NCBI GenBank assembly: GCA_003669055.1
Contig: RAYB01000005.1
Span: forward strand, 1 to 64,000
Source of the DNA: a bacterium 1XD21-70
Lineage (GTDB): Bacteria; Bacillota; Clostridia; Lachnospirales; Lachnospiraceae
Direction of reading: 5' to 3'
DNA: 64,000 nt
The translations under genes were made by a program, and so were the position numbers. Below the pieces are notes generated by a model. It searched no databases. It was not told the origin of the DNA and was given only the letters and a program-made list of their open reading frames with translations. Shown here piece by piece: positions 1-6,510 of the stretch; the first letter of the stretch is position 1, and each line of letters opens with the position of its first letter.

Positions 1-12
1 CCATACTACCAT
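1..12 (-). CDS. Start of an unidentified gene, cut by the window edge
   Basis: On the minus strand an AGGAGG ribosome site at about 15-20 is followed by an ATG at 12-10 and four codons (M-V-V-W) before the window ends. It lies just downstream of the TnpW gene and in the same direction, so it is probably the next gene of the integrative-element module. A hairpin (arms 32-38 and 56-62) separates the two. Four codons are too few to identify the product. Confidence 0.35.
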
Positions 13-91
13 AAACCTCCTGATTTTACAAGCCGGGAGCCAGCGCATTTCTGAATCCCGGCCTGTTTCTGTTATCGTTTTTTCACATCTG

Positions 92-265
92 CTATATCTC
101 ATTTTTCAGCATACGCTTAATTTTGTCGCTCATGGTTTCCTTGCTCGTCTTGCTGAAATGAACCCGCACAATGTAGGTAGTCAGGCCAATCTTCTTCACC
201 AGTGCGGGAGCGTCCTTAGCTGGTGCTGTGGTGGTAGTGTCCTCTGTGGTTTTCTCGTTGCTCAT
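92..265 (-). CDS. TnpW-like transposon-encoded small protein
   Basis: A 57-residue protein, below the usual ORF cut-off. It has a Thr-rich acidic N-terminus (about residues 5-20), then a basic core reading KKIGLTTYIVRVHFSKTSKE and a C-terminal DKIKRMLKNEI. This core is the hallmark of the TnpW family found in conjugative transposons of Firmicutes; its biochemical role is unknown. An AGGAG site precedes the ATG. It lies downstream of the broken DnaC-like ATPase, the usual neighbour order in such elements, and appears intact although the element around it is degraded. Confidence 0.75.
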   Translation of the reverse strand: MSNEKTTEDTTTTAPAKDAPALVKKIGLTTYIVRVHFSKTSKETMSDKIKRMLKNEI

Positions 266-295
266 AACTTCTCCTTTTCATAAAATCAAACTTTG

Positions 296-592
296 TTATT
301 CCTTACTCACAATCTTTTTCGCCGCTGTTTTGGTCGTCCTAGTTCCTTCTTCCCGGAAATTCTTACCAGAAAAGAGAACCGGCGCACACCGTTCCAATAT
401 GCGGTCATAAATCCTTGCGTGGGCAAGGTCTGGCGGGTTCTTGATTTCTTCCAGTATTCAGGTTTGTCGTGACAATCAGCGGCTTCTTGCTCCGATACCG
501 GCTGTCAATGACGGTAAATATCTGCTCCATGGCATACTCGGTATTCCTTTCCACGCCTAAATCGTCAATGACAAGCAGGCTGTATTTTCCGA
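296..592 (-). pseudogene. DnaC/IstB-like ATP-binding protein, 5'-truncated and frameshifted
   Basis: The minus strand encodes the C-terminal half of a helicase-loader type AAA+ ATPase. A Walker B strand YSLLVIDDLGVERN is followed by a sensor-1 like strand LIVTTNLN and then IYDRILERCAPVLFSGKNF. Near 455-460 one extra base moves the frame from VTTNLN to LEEIKNPPDLAHARIYDR, so the protein cannot be read through. The Walker A half is missing: homology stops near 592 and an in-frame stop follows. In intact elements this ATPase precedes TnpW and serves replication of the integrative element. Here it is a scar beside the IS200 element. Confidence 0.7.
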
Positions 593-649
593 AACATTAC
601 AGGAGCCGGGAATAGCAGGATCCTGCATCTTTGTTGTGTCCCAGTAAAA

Positions 650-1442
650 ATAAAACCCCTTGCTATGCAGGGGGAGGGAAGATCTTTAGATAAAAGCAAC
701 TCCTGTGCTAGAATAAAAGTGGGTCTGCAAAACCACAAATAAAAAGCACAGAAGATCCAAAATGGACAATAATAGTTTAGCCCATACGAAATGGGAATGC
801 AAGTATCATATCGTATTTGCCCCGAAGTACCGGAGGCAGGTAATCTATAAAGACATCAAAGCCGACGTGGGACAGATACTGGGGACATTGTGCAGGAGAA
901 AAGGAATTGAGACCATAGAGGCAGAGTGTATGCCGGATCACATCCATATGCTGGTGAGGATACCACCCAAATACTCCGTGTCGGAAGTGGTAGGGTACCT
1001 GAAAGGGAAAAACTCGCTCATGATATTTGAAAAACATGCAAATCTGAAATACAAATATGGAAACCGTCATTTCTGGTGCCGGGGATATTATGTAGATACA
1101 GTAGGAAAGAATGCAGCGGCGATCAAAAAGTATATTCAGAATCAGATCAAAGAGGATCTGGAATATGATCAAATGTCATTAGTAGAGTATATCGACCTGT
1201 TTACGGGTGAGCCGGTGAAGAAAAACAAGAAATAAGCCACTTGGAGTGGCAGTAGGGAGTCAGAGCAAACCAGCAAGCCACGATTGGGGCTTAGCCGGAA
1301 GAAGGAAGCACTGAGCAAGCCCCTTTAGGGGCAGCTGTGAATGTGGTGCAGTTGGCAGACCCTCGGTGCGCCTTCCGGGCGCAAACAGGCAATAGCCCCT
1401 TATAGGGGCAGAATAAGCCACCGGCTAAGCCGGTGGTCTTGA
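650..1442 (+). mobile_element. IS200/IS605-type insertion sequence with a single tnpA
   Basis: One TnpA gene (762-1235) is flanked by hairpin-rich ends. On the left, CCCCT (656-660) pairs with AGGGG (669-673). On the right are a GCCCC/GGGGC hairpin (1395-1409) and a strong terminal hairpin with arms CCACCGGC and GCCGGTGG (1418-1436). There are no terminal inverted repeats, no target duplication and no tnpB, as expected for IS200 elements, which move as single-stranded circles. The exact ends are not fixed: the left end is somewhere in 597-655, the right end in 1437-1450, where the STAND-like coding sequence resumes. Confidence 0.8.
762..1235 (+). CDS. tnpA: IS200/IS605 family transposase TnpA
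   Basis: A Y1-type single-strand DNA transposase of 157 residues, the normal family length. The N-terminal core HTKWECKYHIVFAPKYRR is typical of the family. The metal-binding HUH motif is visible as DHIHMLV (about residues 64-70), and the catalytic tyrosine is most likely in AIKKYIQNQ (about residues 123-131). It would cut and rejoin single-stranded element ends recognised through the flanking hairpins. The ORF is intact, so the element may still be mobile. Confidence 0.92.
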   Translation: MDNNSLAHTKWECKYHIVFAPKYRRQVIYKDIKADVGQILGTLCRRKGIETIEAECMPDHIHMLVRIPPKYSVSEVVGYLKGKNSLMIFEKHANLKYKYGNRHFWCRGYYVDTVGKNAAAIKKYIQNQIKEDLEYDQMSLVEYIDLFTGEPVKKNKK

Positions 1443-1449
1443 CTTTTCC

Positions 1450-2209
1450 CTCTCGAGCAGGAGGATACGCAGGGAGTAGGGGGTATTTACAAAGGCCTGC
1501 TTTAAGCTTTCCATAATCCGGGCAGTAGCGGATTCCCTTTTGCTTACATAATCGATGACAGCAAGCGTATGGGAAAAAGGCTTAAAATCAGCAGCATCCC
1601 CTCGAAGGACTGCCCCTTTTTGTGCAGAAAATAATACTCCTGGTCCATATTGAGATGATTTTTGGCAAACGCAATGAACCGGGCAATATTATCAATCTTC
1701 TGCACGGAATCATAGACGCCATGGATGTGCAGCACATGGCTGCTTATCTTTTGCTCCAGCATGGGAAATGCCTTATCCGGGTCTTCATAGGAAAGAGTGC
1801 CCAGCCCGGTTGCCTGCTCCAATAAACGGTCGTAATTGGTAGTTGCGAAAACATCCTGGGGGAGCAGCAGCTTTTTCAGCGTTTCTGCCAGGGGATGGTT
1901 GGCAACCGGATTGGTTTCAAAAGATGATTTCATCCAGGCATCATACGTTCCTTCCCTTTTGGCAGTTTGCAGCAGCATTCCGACAACGCGGATCATGTTA
2001 TCGGCAGAATCGTCTGCTTTCAGGGAGGCTTCATATTGCGCTGCCAATGAGCGGTCCGTAACATAGGAAATCCCGTCCATAATCCATTTCCACCAGGAGT
2101 ATGGCTTGCCGGTCAGGGCGGCGGAAATGCCGGTGCCGAAAAGATAAACCAATTCTTTGGTTTGGATGGCATTTTTCAATGAGGGGAAGTCTTGGATATT
2201 ATATTTCAT
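1450..2209 (-). pseudogene. SIR2-STAND type defence gene remnant
   Basis: The minus-strand frame from ATG 2209 (GGAGAG site upstream) begins with a SIR2-like NAD-binding fold: VYLFGTGISAALTGKP (about residues 21-36), VFATTNYDRLLEQ (about 119-131) and LHIHGVYDS (about 160-168). The frame then degenerates and stops at 1544. A shifted frame over about 1455-1590 continues with FSHTLAVIDYVSKRES and YSLRILLLERE, which resemble the Walker B and following strand of STAND NTPases. SIR2-STAND proteins are known antiphage NADases (for example Avs5-type). The Walker A region is missing, so an internal deletion plus frameshift is likely. The IS200 right end cuts off the rest. The SIR2 part is clear; the STAND assignment is inference from short motifs. 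Confidence 0.7.
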
Positions 2210-2449
2210 AATTGGCTCTCCGTATGTATTTTATTCCTTTTTATATCTTCTTGTCTGTTTTTCGTGCCCACTGGGGCTATTATCTTCTTACTTGCATGGT
2301 GGCCGTTGCTTTTATTGCTGCCATTTCTATTGTACCCTGCGGTTTTTTATCCGTCAACGGAATCAATATTTATCTATTTATCATTGTGGTTTTTCGTATG
2401 CTGCCTGGCGGACAAAAGGGTCTGTTTTGTAGGGGATAAGAGAGCAAAA
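2210..2449. other. Gene-free stretch between the decayed defence gene and the invertible segment
   Basis: The plus strand is pyrimidine-rich and holds overlapping hydrophobic frames (2192-2500, 2212-2439), but none has a ribosome site or a recognisable domain. On the minus strand it would be the roughly 310-nt 5' leader of a transcript started at the promoter inside the invertible segment and running into the SIR2 remnant. Confidence 0.5.
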
Positions 2450-2478
2450 GAGTCGCTTAACTGGATGTTAAGCGACTC
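2450..2478. repeat. Left inverted repeat of the invertible segment
   Basis: A 29-nt dyad: GAGTCGCTTAAC, centre TGGAT, GTTAAGCGACTC. Twenty-seven bases match the reverse complement of the right copy without mismatch. If transcribed it would form a 12-bp hairpin. Confidence 0.9.
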
Positions 2479-2526
2479 CTATTTTATACGCAAACTATAA
2501 ATAATCGGTTATCTGTAACGGTTCCG

Positions 2527-2555
2527 ATTATAACATTATTCTATATGGATGTCAA
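2527..2555 (-). promoter_or_regulatory. Perfect extended sigma-A promoter inside the invertible segment, facing left
   Basis: Read on the minus strand: TTGACA (2555-2550), a 17-nt spacer ending in TGT, then TATAAT (2532-2527). Both hexamers match consensus exactly, the spacing is optimal, and the TG before the -10 gives an extended -10. Start of transcription would be near 2520, moving toward the SIR2 remnant. No comparable promoter faces right in the segment, so the assembled orientation looks OFF for the polysaccharide operon. Confidence 0.85.
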
Positions 2556-2671
2556 CATCAGCAACTTTCCATTTTATCCAGAAAATATTAAGGAATTTCT
2601 TAATTTGAAAGAGGTCTATTCCATTTCACAATGTTAAAAATTATGCGGGATAAAGCGCAATAAAGGGGAGG

Positions 2672-2699
2672 GAGTCGCTTAACATCCAGTTAAGCGATC
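2672..2699. repeat. Right inverted repeat of the invertible segment
   Basis: GAGTCGCTTAAC, centre ATCCA, GTTAAGCGA: the reverse complement of the left copy over 27 bp, losing one base only at its outer edge (GATC instead of GACTC). It ends 23 bp before the first antiterminator start codon, so the hairpin would sit in that gene's 5' leader. Confidence 0.9.
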
Positions 2700-2722
2700 A
2701 AGGAAGCAGACTGCCAGAGGAG

Positions 2723-3256
2723 ATGAGGGCAATTTGGTACCTGTTGAAATGTCCGGCAGGGGATGAAGCGGATTATGTAAGAGAGTATCAGAAGATGATG
2801 CCATCCGGGAAACTGCAGGAAGTGATTTGCTTTCAATATCAGCGCATGCTGCGTTATGGCGGCCAGTGGCATCTGGAAAGGCGGACGCTCCTCCCGGGAT
2901 GTGTTTTTCTGTCGGGGAGTGAGAGGAGTTTGCCGGAGGCAGATATGTCTGTACAGGACGTAAAGAAAGGCAGGCAGACGGGTGCGCGGGCAGGAGGAGG
3001 GGAAAACAGGATTTCATTGACCCCCTGTGAGCCTCCTTTTTGGAAAACATTGTGCCAGAAGGATTATCTGCTCCCTATGTCGAGGGGGATTATCAAAGAC
3101 GGGAGCCCTATCGTGACCGGAGGGCCGCTGGTGGGGCATGAGGGATTGATCCGCAGGATCGACCGGCACAAAAGGACAGCGGAGATCGGAGTCCCTTTTG
3201 CCGGACAGGAGATGCGGGTAACCGTAGGGTTGGAGATTTACCAAAAACAGATTTAA
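2723..3256 (+). CDS. NusG/LoaP-like transcription antiterminator, first copy
   Basis: A 177-residue NusG paralogue. The N-terminal NGN-type domain starts with IWYLLKCPAGDEADYV and includes LLPGCVFLSG (about residues 56-65), the region that contacts RNA polymerase in this family. After a variable linker, a KOW-type domain covers SRGIIKDGSPIVTGGPLVG and RRIDRHKRTAEIGVPFAG (about residues 119-165). Specialised NusG paralogues such as LoaP, RfaH and UpxY let RNA polymerase finish long polysaccharide operons. It is the first gene after the invertible promoter. The start fits the family, but the AGAGGAG just before the ATG is too close to be a good ribosome site; AAGGAAG at 2700-2706 may serve instead. 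It is divergent from the second copy. Confidence 0.8.
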   Translation: MRAIWYLLKCPAGDEADYVREYQKMMPSGKLQEVICFQYQRMLRYGGQWHLERRTLLPGCVFLSGSERSLPEADMSVQDVKKGRQTGARAGGGENRISLTPCEPPFWKTLCQKDYLLPMSRGIIKDGSPIVTGGPLVGHEGLIRRIDRHKRTAEIGVPFAGQEMRVTVGLEIYQKQI

Positions 3257-3329
3257 AACAGGATTAAGGCTGAATCGCTGAAGCATTGGCACAGGGATTC
3301 ATTTCTTATGGTCATATTGGCAGAGAAAG

Positions 3330-3355
3330 CCTGCAGCCGGTTTTGTGGCTGCGGG
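3330..3355 (+). promoter_or_regulatory. RNA hairpin between the two antiterminator genes
   Basis: CCTGCAGCC (3330-3338) pairs with GGCTGCGGG (3347-3355) as a 9-bp stem with one G-U pair and an 8-nt loop. No T run follows, so it is not a standard terminator. LoaP proteins are known to need a leader RNA hairpin in some operons; this one lies in the 173-bp gap upstream of the second copy and is a candidate, by position only. Confidence 0.4.
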
Positions 3356-3429
3356 ATGGCGAAGCCTGCCCAAAATGATGTTACAGGAGCAGCAAACAAA
3401 ATTTTAAAGGGAAGGCTGGTGAAGCAGTC

Positions 3430-3945
3430 GTGTGGTATGTGATACAGACCTTTAGCGGAGAGGAAGAGCGGACTGCCAATATGATGGAAAGAAGTATTTC
3501 TTCTTATCTGATACAAGAGTGCTTTATACCAAAGCGAGAAAAACTGAAAAAATACCATGGGAGATGGAATAAGGTGGAAGAGATTTTATTTCCAGGGTAT
3601 GTGTTTGCTGCTACAGAACATCCGAAAGAACTGTACCAGGAGTTAAAGGCAGTTCCGCGGCTGACCCGTTTGCTGGGAAAAGAGGGGCAGTTCTTTTTTT
3701 CGCTTAACCAGGAGGAAGAGGATTTTGTCCGGGAGATCGGCGGCCATGGGCATAAGGCTGTGGTATCGAAGGTTAAGATTGAAGAGGGGAAGAAAATCCG
3801 GGTGCTGGAGGGGCCGCTGAGGGATTATGTGGGGGATGTGGTGAAGGTGAACCTGCATAAAAGGGAAGTGGTGATCCGGGTGACGTTTATGGGGAGAGAG
3901 ATGGAATTGAAGCTGGGGGTTGAGATGGTGGATGGGGGAGAGTAG
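3430..3945 (+). CDS. loaP: LoaP-type transcription antiterminator, second copy
   Basis: A 171-residue NusG-family protein starting at GTG. The NGN domain begins MWYVIQTFSGEEERTANMME and carries EEILFPGYVFAAT (about residues 51-63). The C-terminal KOW domain reads IRVLEGPLRDYVGDVVKVN with RVTFMGREMELKLGVEMV at the end. This is the standard LoaP layout of Firmicutes polysaccharide and antibiotic operons, where it suppresses intrinsic termination. It is followed after only 2 bp by the aldolase-like gene, so it is part of the operon it likely controls. AAGGGAAGG lies about 15 nt upstream of the start, a loose ribosome site. Confidence 0.9.
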   Translation: MWYVIQTFSGEEERTANMMERSISSYLIQECFIPKREKLKKYHGRWNKVEEILFPGYVFAATEHPKELYQELKAVPRLTRLLGKEGQFFFSLNQEEEDFVREIGGHGHKAVVSKVKIEEGKKIRVLEGPLRDYVGDVVKVNLHKREVVIRVTFMGREMELKLGVEMVDGGE

Positions 3946-3947
3946 GG

Positions 3948-4769
3948 ATGGCGTTAAAATTTATGTATATTACGAATCGGCCAGAAACGGCTGTGATTGC
4001 ACAGAGACATGGTGTAGACAGAATATGGATTGATTTGGAGGTTAAAGGAAAAGAAAAACGTCAAAAAGGGTTGGATTCGGTTAAGTCTCATCATAAGTTA
4101 AGCGATATTTCTTCAATAAAAACAGTACTAACTACTTCTGAACTGCTTGTTCGTATAAATCCCTGGGATGAGGAAAGTGAAAAAGAAATAAATAATGTTT
4201 TGGATTTAGGCGCAGACCTTATTATGCTACCGATGTGGAAAAAAGCATCAGAGGTTCAGGCGTTTATTCAGGCGGTTGGCGGAAGGGCAAAAACGGTATT
4301 ATTATTGGAGACAAGAGAAGCAGTGGAATGTCTTGATAGGATTTTAGGAATTCCGGGGATTGATGAGATACATATAGGATTGAATGACTTGCATTTATCA
4401 TATGGGATGTCGTTTATGTTTGAGTTACTGGCAGACGGAATCGTGGAAGAAATCATAAAAAAGATAAGGGCATTAGGGATTCCTTATGGCTTTGGTGGAA
4501 TCGCCCGCATTGGCCAGGGAGAACTTCCGGCCGAAAACATTATTATAGAGCATTATCGCCTTGGCTCGACAAGGGTGATTTTATCCAGGACTTTTTGCAA
4601 TGCAGATTCGGTCAGCAGTCAAAAAGAACTGGATAAATTATTTTGCGAGGAAATGAGAAAAGTTCGAGATCTGGAAGAGACGGTTAAAAATTATGACGAT
4701 GAAATGTTTGAAAACAATCGGAGATATGTTGTAAGAGCAGTGGAACAAATTGTAAAACGGAGAAAATGA
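3948..4769 (+). CDS. HpcH/HpaI aldolase/citrate lyase-like protein
   Basis: A 273-residue TIM-barrel protein of the HpcH/HpaI (phosphoenolpyruvate-binding) type. Visible family elements are DRIWIDLEVKGKEKRQ (about residues 24-39), LLVRINPWDE with an acidic metal-binding context, ADLIMLPMWKKASEV and VLLLETREAVE, and GIDEIHIGLNDLHLSYG near residue 140-156. Family members cleave or form C-C bonds with pyruvate or oxaloacetate. Members occur in surface-polysaccharide clusters, where their substrate is unknown. A GGGGAGAG site precedes the ATG. It is first of the operon's biosynthetic genes. Confidence 0.75.
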   Translation: MALKFMYITNRPETAVIAQRHGVDRIWIDLEVKGKEKRQKGLDSVKSHHKLSDISSIKTVLTTSELLVRINPWDEESEKEINNVLDLGADLIMLPMWKKASEVQAFIQAVGGRAKTVLLLETREAVECLDRILGIPGIDEIHIGLNDLHLSYGMSFMFELLADGIVEEIIKKIRALGIPYGFGGIARIGQGELPAENIIIEHYRLGSTRVILSRTFCNADSVSSQKELDKLFCEEMRKVRDLEETVKNYDDEMFENNRRYVVRAVEQIVKRRK

Positions 4770-4776
4770 TAAGAAA

Positions 4777-5382
4777 ATGGAACCGAAAAAAATGAGAAAA
4801 TTGGAAACCCGAGAAAATACTATTTATGTCAAATATATAAAAGAAATTTTGGGAAAATCAATAGCTGTCCTTTTTTTGTTATTTTTCTGGTGGCTTTATG
4901 TGGTATGCGCAGTGATGATTATTGCAGAGACAGGTTTTCCGGTAATTTATAGACAGAGAAGAGTAGGAAAAGGAGGAAAAATATTTTATGTATATAAATT
5001 TCGGACTATGGTAAAGAATGCAGACAAAATTGGTCCGGAGTCTACATCAGCAGCTGACTCACGGATTACCAAAATGGGAGGTATTCTCAGAAAAACAAGT
5101 TTGGATGAACTTCCGCAGATGATAAACATCATCAGAGGAGATATGAATTTGGTTGGATTCCGTCCGGATGTCCCGAGAGATACTGATGATTTAAAAGAAA
5201 AGAAATATTTGCTGAAGCCAGGTATCACGGGTCTGGCTCAGGTAAATGGAAGAAGTTCACTGACAATAGAAGAAAAAAGATACTGGGAAGAAAAGTATCC
5301 GCAGGTTGTTTCATTTGGCACGGATTTAAGAATAATAGGTAAGACCTTTAGACAGGTTTTGCTGAGAAAGGGTACGAATTAA
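4777..5382 (+). CDS. Priming sugar-phosphate transferase (bacterial sugar transferase family)
   Basis: Transfers a sugar-1-phosphate from a nucleotide sugar to undecaprenyl phosphate, starting each repeat unit on the inner face of the membrane. At 201 residues it is the short form, with one membrane segment (about residues 30-52) followed by the conserved core: VIYRQRRVGKGGKIFYVYKF, FRTM, TSLDELPQMINIIRGDMNLV, GFRPD and KPGITGLAQVNGR. These are the WcaJ/PglC-type motifs. It supports the reading of the operon as a complete Wzx/Wzy-type capsule or exopolysaccharide system. The sugar is not predictable. Confidence 0.92.
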   Translation: MEPKKMRKLETRENTIYVKYIKEILGKSIAVLFLLFFWWLYVVCAVMIIAETGFPVIYRQRRVGKGGKIFYVYKFRTMVKNADKIGPESTSAADSRITKMGGILRKTSLDELPQMINIIRGDMNLVGFRPDVPRDTDDLKEKKYLLKPGITGLAQVNGRSSLTIEEKRYWEEKYPQVVSFGTDLRIIGKTFRQVLLRKGTN

Positions 5383-5388
5383 AGGATA

Positions 5389-6501
5389 ATGCTTTTAATA
5401 GAGAGAAAAAAAGTGCTTGTGGTTCCTCTGATATTATCATTGATTGTTTTGTATATGTTGGGATTATACTGGGCGCTTCCCTATATCCCTCTTATGATTT
5501 GCATATTCTTTGACAGGGAACTGACCTGGGCAGATTATTTGTTATTGATTGTATTTTCATTGGGATTAATGATATTGTCTTTGGCAGGAATCGTTCAATT
5601 CGCTTTTTTCTCGCAGGCGCTTGCTTTATATGAAATAAATGAAAATCTGTTTTTCTGGTTTTCAGAAGGCAATTTGCATGCAGTCCGGTTTATGATTGCT
5701 TATCCGGCGGTGTTGATTTCCAAGATCAATGCTTTAACTTTAAATGAGGCATTTACCGTATACTCGTGTATGGCATTTGTCTTGATTGGATTCTTTTTCT
5801 TAAGATTGTTAAAGAATATAAAAGGTCTGACTGCATTTAACAGAGGCGTGGGACTGGCATTATTGATGATCTTATCTTTGCTTATGAATGGAAGGCTGAT
5901 ATATGCTTTTCTTGGAATAGTCTTAATACTTGATGCCGAATGGAAATATAAAAAGTATGAAAAAGGAGTAGTGGCATTAAAGGTATCAGAAATAACAGGG
6001 TTGATTTTAACAATGGTAAGCAGCGGGACGATGACGATTGCTTCTGTTTTCATTCTTTTTATGAATGGTATCCAGTGGATAGAAAGTAAGGAAAAAAGGC
6101 AACGAAGAAAATTGCTGGCTGTTAATATACTTTTGATTTATCCTTTTATAGATAAATTTCTTCCTTATTTTATTCGCTTTTTAATTAAAAATATAAATTA
6201 TTATGGCGGGGGATTTCATGGAGCGATTGGAGTTATGCAGCATGGGCTCGGAAGATTTTTTTATACAGAGAATACGAATGTATATTTTTTAATCGTGGCA
6301 GCTGCTTTACTGGCAGTATCGATTAATATGATCTTTTTTATAGAATATATAGTCCGCGCAAAAAATCCGTACCTTCCCGTTCTGCTGATAGCTAATCTGT
6401 GCATATATGGAGGTGTTTTTGGATTCAGTACCGGACTCTTGGCATTACTGCCGGTTATGGCATTAATTTTGTCAGTATATTTCAGGCGTATAAAGATATA
6501 G
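5389..6501 (+). CDS. Multi-pass membrane protein, candidate repeat-unit polymerase (Wzy-like)
   Basis: A 370-residue, very hydrophobic protein with around ten predicted membrane segments and a larger extracytoplasmic stretch near residues 265-300 (NYYGGGFHGAIGVMQHGLGR). It has no catalytic motif I can assign. Polymerases of the Wzy type are poorly conserved and typically look like this, and no other gene in the locus fills the role between the priming transferase and the flippase. The assignment is positional inference. Confidence 0.5.
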   Translation: MLLIERKKVLVVPLILSLIVLYMLGLYWALPYIPLMICIFFDRELTWADYLLLIVFSLGLMILSLAGIVQFAFFSQALALYEINENLFFWFSEGNLHAVRFMIAYPAVLISKINALTLNEAFTVYSCMAFVLIGFFFLRLLKNIKGLTAFNRGVGLALLMILSLLMNGRLIYAFLGIVLILDAEWKYKKYEKGVVALKVSEITGLILTMVSSGTMTIASVFILFMNGIQWIESKEKRQRRKLLAVNILLIYPFIDKFLPYFIRFLIKNINYYGGGFHGAIGVMQHGLGRFFYTENTNVYFLIVAAALLAVSINMIFFIEYIVRAKNPYLPVLLIANLCIYGGVFGFSTGLLALLPVMALILSVYFRRIKI

Positions 6502-6510
6502 GAAAAAATA

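Larger units (their letters stand above)
2450..2699. other. Putative invertible promoter segment (inverton)
   Basis: A 193-bp AT-rich segment (2479-2671) is bounded by two copies of the same 27-bp sequence in inverted orientation. Each copy is itself a dyad (arms GAGTCGCTTAAC and GTTAAGCGACTC) around a 5-nt asymmetric centre, TGGAT on the left and ATCCA on the right. Paired short arms around a small asymmetric core are the layout of tyrosine-recombinase crossover sites. The segment contains one perfect promoter that points away from the polysaccharide operon here. Inversion would place its -10 near 2618-2623, about 100 bp ahead of the first antiterminator gene. Inversion itself is inferred. 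Confidence 0.75.

Noticed and set aside
228-410. Plus-strand 60-residue frame near the left end
   Set aside because: It lies opposite the TnpW gene and the ATPase remnant, which have recognisable minus-strand proteins.
777-1172. Minus-strand frame of 131 residues inside the IS
   Set aside because: It is the shadow of the IS200 transposase, which has the HUH motif and full family length.
1236-1440. Repeated short hairpins as a CRISPR-like array
   Set aside because: Stems differ in sequence, spacing is irregular, and they are the usual right-end structure of IS200 elements.
2192-2500. Hydrophobic plus-strand frames suggesting a small membrane protein
   Set aside because: They overlap the start region of the SIR2 remnant and the left repeat, have no ribosome site, and are explained by pyrimidine-rich sequence.
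2605-2633. TTGAAA as a rightward promoter -35 inside the invertible segment
   Set aside because: At 17-18 nt the -10 would be ACAATG or CAATGT, a poor match. The leftward promoter is far better.
2450-2699. The two hairpins as ordinary intrinsic terminators
   Set aside because: No T runs of useful length follow, and identity over 27 bp including an oppositely oriented centre is not expected of two independent terminators.
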